Assembly: GCA_003344405.1 (NCBI GenBank)
Contig: NOWV01000152.1
Location: forward strand, 62,001 to 126,000
DNA length: 64,000 nt
Direction: 5' to 3'
DNA from: Trichoplax sp. H2
Lineage: Eukaryota; Placozoa; Uniplacotomia; Trichoplacea
Shown: one piece after another, positions 61,901-64,000 of the stretch
Layout of the letters: every line of letters starts with the position of its first letter
How positions within the stretch are numbered: the first letter of the stretch is position 1
The notes under the pieces: generated by a model
Told to the model about the DNA's origin: nothing
Seen by the model: only the letters and a program-made list of their open reading frames with translations
The model's database searches: none
Position numbers and translations under genes: made by a program

Positions 61901-63613
61901 CATACGGTTATATTTATAATTGATGTTTCGAGTGAATATTGATTTACCCTGAATAAATTAGTATCTAAAGCAATGCATAATTTTACTTTCCTTATTCTCC
62001 ATTTGTAAGCAGAGACTGAAAAATTTTAACCTTTATTTAAAGGAAGTAAAGCTTGGCTCATGTATCGTAATATTTACGTTACTTGATATGATAATTTTTG
62101 ATTAGGCTAACTTTGAATAATATAGAATTGGATTACCAAGAACTGGATTAGCTTTGACTGAAAGTAAATTTTTCTAAGTAAAACCATGAATGAATTAGCC
62201 ATACTGTTTTCAGTTGATCATATATTAATACTTTATCGTTTATCCGTGTTTGCTATAGCCAGTCGAATAAAATAAAAACGTAAATATTTTATTCGACAAA
62301 TGGTGCATTTTTAAATTATTTACAACTAGTTCCTTCATTACATCAAATCCAGTCAAATTCTTAACAACGTAAAGCCAATATGATTTTGTATCTAGTTTTA
62401 AGGCTATAAGAAATATTTTAAAATGTTAATGCTTTTGTGACATTTCGAAAGTAATGTAACGCTATTGTCTAGTGGATAGCCCATTAAGGAAATATTAAAC
62501 TATCCTGAATTCTAATATTTAGTCTCGTTGATATAATTTAATGAATGTGACGATGTTTCTCATAAACTGAGGAGTTATCATTGATTAGATAAAATATATA
62601 TATCTGTATAGATTTCACTATTGAATTGTAGTCTGCATTTCTGAAGAATCATTCATTCATGTGAAATAAATATATGTAATATGCTACTTGTGGTCTGCAC
62701 AGTTGGAGTTTTACGTACAATGGCTATCCTTATTTGTCATGTTGAATATGCCATCAATTTCCTACTATGCAGTAACTTATAGAAGTACTCGAATGCTCTT
62801 TAATGCTAGAAGCAATCCATGCATAAGCTTTTGAGAAGACTAGTTTTAGTAGTCATTGTGCAATTAATTGTAACATGTATTGCATAATAGAGACAGTTGA
62901 CAGAAGTATAGAATTACCTAGTAGCTCAATATAGAATAGTACTCTTATATGTACTTTGCGTAGAAGATGTACACTATCGCTACTATGGAGTTAATCTGGT
63001 GTGCATGAGGCCGTTCCATATTAGAAATGATTCGCACATGCGATTAATTGGCTTAAAATACGCTTCACAAATGACCAAATTACTTACGCCAGTAACATAA
63101 AACAATCTGGAAGGGAAAAATTTCTTCATATTGAATGCCTTACAGTCTTATCAAAAGTCGAATATAATATTTGTGATTAATGACGAAAATTATAGTCAGG
63201 CTAAATATGATTAGATAGCTCATGTCATAAGTTCTAATATATCATAGTCAAATTGATAACTTTCGTAGTAGAAGCAGCTATTTATCGGATTTAAAAACTA
63301 AAATAATAGATGTTGCTAATTGCATGATTGTGCTTATATTCAATGACTAGTGATATTTACTGTGCTGTATAATCAATGTATTGCGGAAAGAGCTCAACTA
63401 GCCACTAGTATCTTATACAATTTGCGCTTATATTACGATTAGAAATTTTTGAAACACATAAAAATTAAACTTTATCATACTAAGGAACTGGTTCAGATGG
63501 TTCGCAGACTATTGCACCGGCAGCTTTAAGAGAATAAAAATGTTTAAAATGCTTGAATAAAATGGATTGAATTTCAATGATTTTACATCATAATTTGCAA
63601 ACGCAAGGAGATT
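58976..63613. other. AT-rich stretch without recognised genes
   Basis: No domain or RNA recognised over 4.6 kb. The best open frame is plus-strand 61044-61244 (66 codons, with a hydrophobic YYLTLLKNVLGIFCFVCM part), within chance expectation. The 3' UTR of the aminotransferase gene should occupy the right end. Confidence 0.5.
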
Positions 63614-63943
63614 TCAGAGTTTTAAATTGTTTAAAGCTTGCTTAAACGTCGCTATAAAAGTATCAACGTTCGCTTTAGTGAAGCAGAGGGGAGGCTTCAA
63701 TTTTATGATATTTCGATCTGGACCATCTTTAGCAATTAGAACGTGCTTTTCTTTCATACTAATTGAAGGATTATTCGGGTAAATCGACATAATATTGCAT
63801 ACGATAAATCCATATAATACTATAGGAAATTATTCTAGTTATTACTAGCTTACAAGTCTACTACTGATGCCGCTTCTTCAACAGCTGGCTCCCTAGACTT
63901 ACGATCTTTAACTAACTCTATTCCTAGGAATAGACCAAGTCCA
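63614..63943 (-). CDS. Class III PLP enzyme, ETNPPL/PHYKPL type, last two exons
   Basis: 3' end of a gene that continues past the window edge. Exons on the minus strand: 63854-63943 (phase 2 in and out) and 63614-63758 (TGA), 77 residues. They read GLGLFLGIELVKDRKSREPA, then VVDFMKEKHVLIAKDGPDRN, then IIKLKPPLCFTKANVDTF. This parallels the C-terminal domain of ethanolamine-phosphate phospho-lyase as I know it (GIGLFIGIDLVKD, KMKEKRVLLSADGPHRN, KIKPPMCFTEEDA). These enzymes are PLP-dependent lyases related to aminotransferases, acting on phosphoethanolamine (ETNPPL) or phosphohydroxylysine (PHYKPL). The PLP lysine lies outside the window. Non-bilaterian animals may have a single ancestor of both, so I give no symbol. 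The family call is firm. Confidence 0.9.
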
Positions 63944-64000
63944 CTAAAACATTTTAGAAATGGTATATAAATAAATTAGCAATGTGCTAAGCGCATAATT

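Noticed and set aside
63481-63533. Minus-strand acceptor followed by SLKAAGAIVCEPSEPVP and a stop, just 3' of the aminotransferase gene
   Set aside because: Could be an alternative last exon, but no donor in the preceding exon would join it in frame. Most likely chance within the 3' UTR.
1-64000. CRISPR arrays, bacterial operons, ribosome binding sites, rRNA and tRNA genes
   Set aside because: The sequence is spliced animal DNA. I saw no regularly spaced repeat-spacer array and no recognisable tRNA or rRNA segment, although I cannot run a tRNA search.

Overview
This is nuclear DNA of an animal. It is AT-rich (about one third G+C by eye). Genes are split by short GT-AG introns and encode animal-specific domain sets: synaptotagmin C2 domains, CARD plus TIR, C-type lectin plus thrombospondin type 1, and GPI-anchor tails. 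It has the feel of a non-bilaterian genome, most likely placozoan (Trichoplax/Hoilungia type), but that is inferred from composition and gene style, not from a database match.

Layout. 1-10.1 kb has no recognisable gene. 10.1-16.1 kb (+) is a synaptotagmin-like gene whose 5' exon was not found. It converges on ribosomal protein S24 (17.2-19.0 kb, -), followed by the mitochondrial ribosome protein CHCHD1/MRPS37 (20.75-21.95 kb, -). 22.2-23.8 kb is repeat DNA. 24.0-25.4 kb (+) is a complete three-exon CARD-TIR gene. From 30 to 54 kb every recognised gene is on the minus strand and forms a duplicated pair: a small secreted cysteine-rich protein with an IL-17-like cysteine pattern (30.6-31.4 and 49.7-50.5 kb), each followed at higher coordinates by a GPI-anchored C-type lectin (34.3-36.5 and 52.2-53.3 kb). 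The second lectin has an extra thrombospondin exon. A third IL-17-like C-terminal fragment lies at 49.1-49.2 kb. 54.4-57.4 kb is GC-richer with unresolved minus-strand coding potential. The window ends in the last two exons of a class III aminotransferase of the ETNPPL/PHYKPL type (-).

Functional reading. The middle of the window is rich in immune-type genes (cytosolic CARD-TIR, secreted cytokine-like ligands, surface lectins), flanked by housekeeping genes. The most unusual genome-scale signal is a strong excess of the 7-mer TAC(A/T)GTA, including nested runs of it. That sequence is the canonical excision footprint of Sleeping Beauty-type Tc1/mariner transposons. Coordinates of introns and exons were derived by reading splice sites and checking that phases match; none was confirmed by transcript data.
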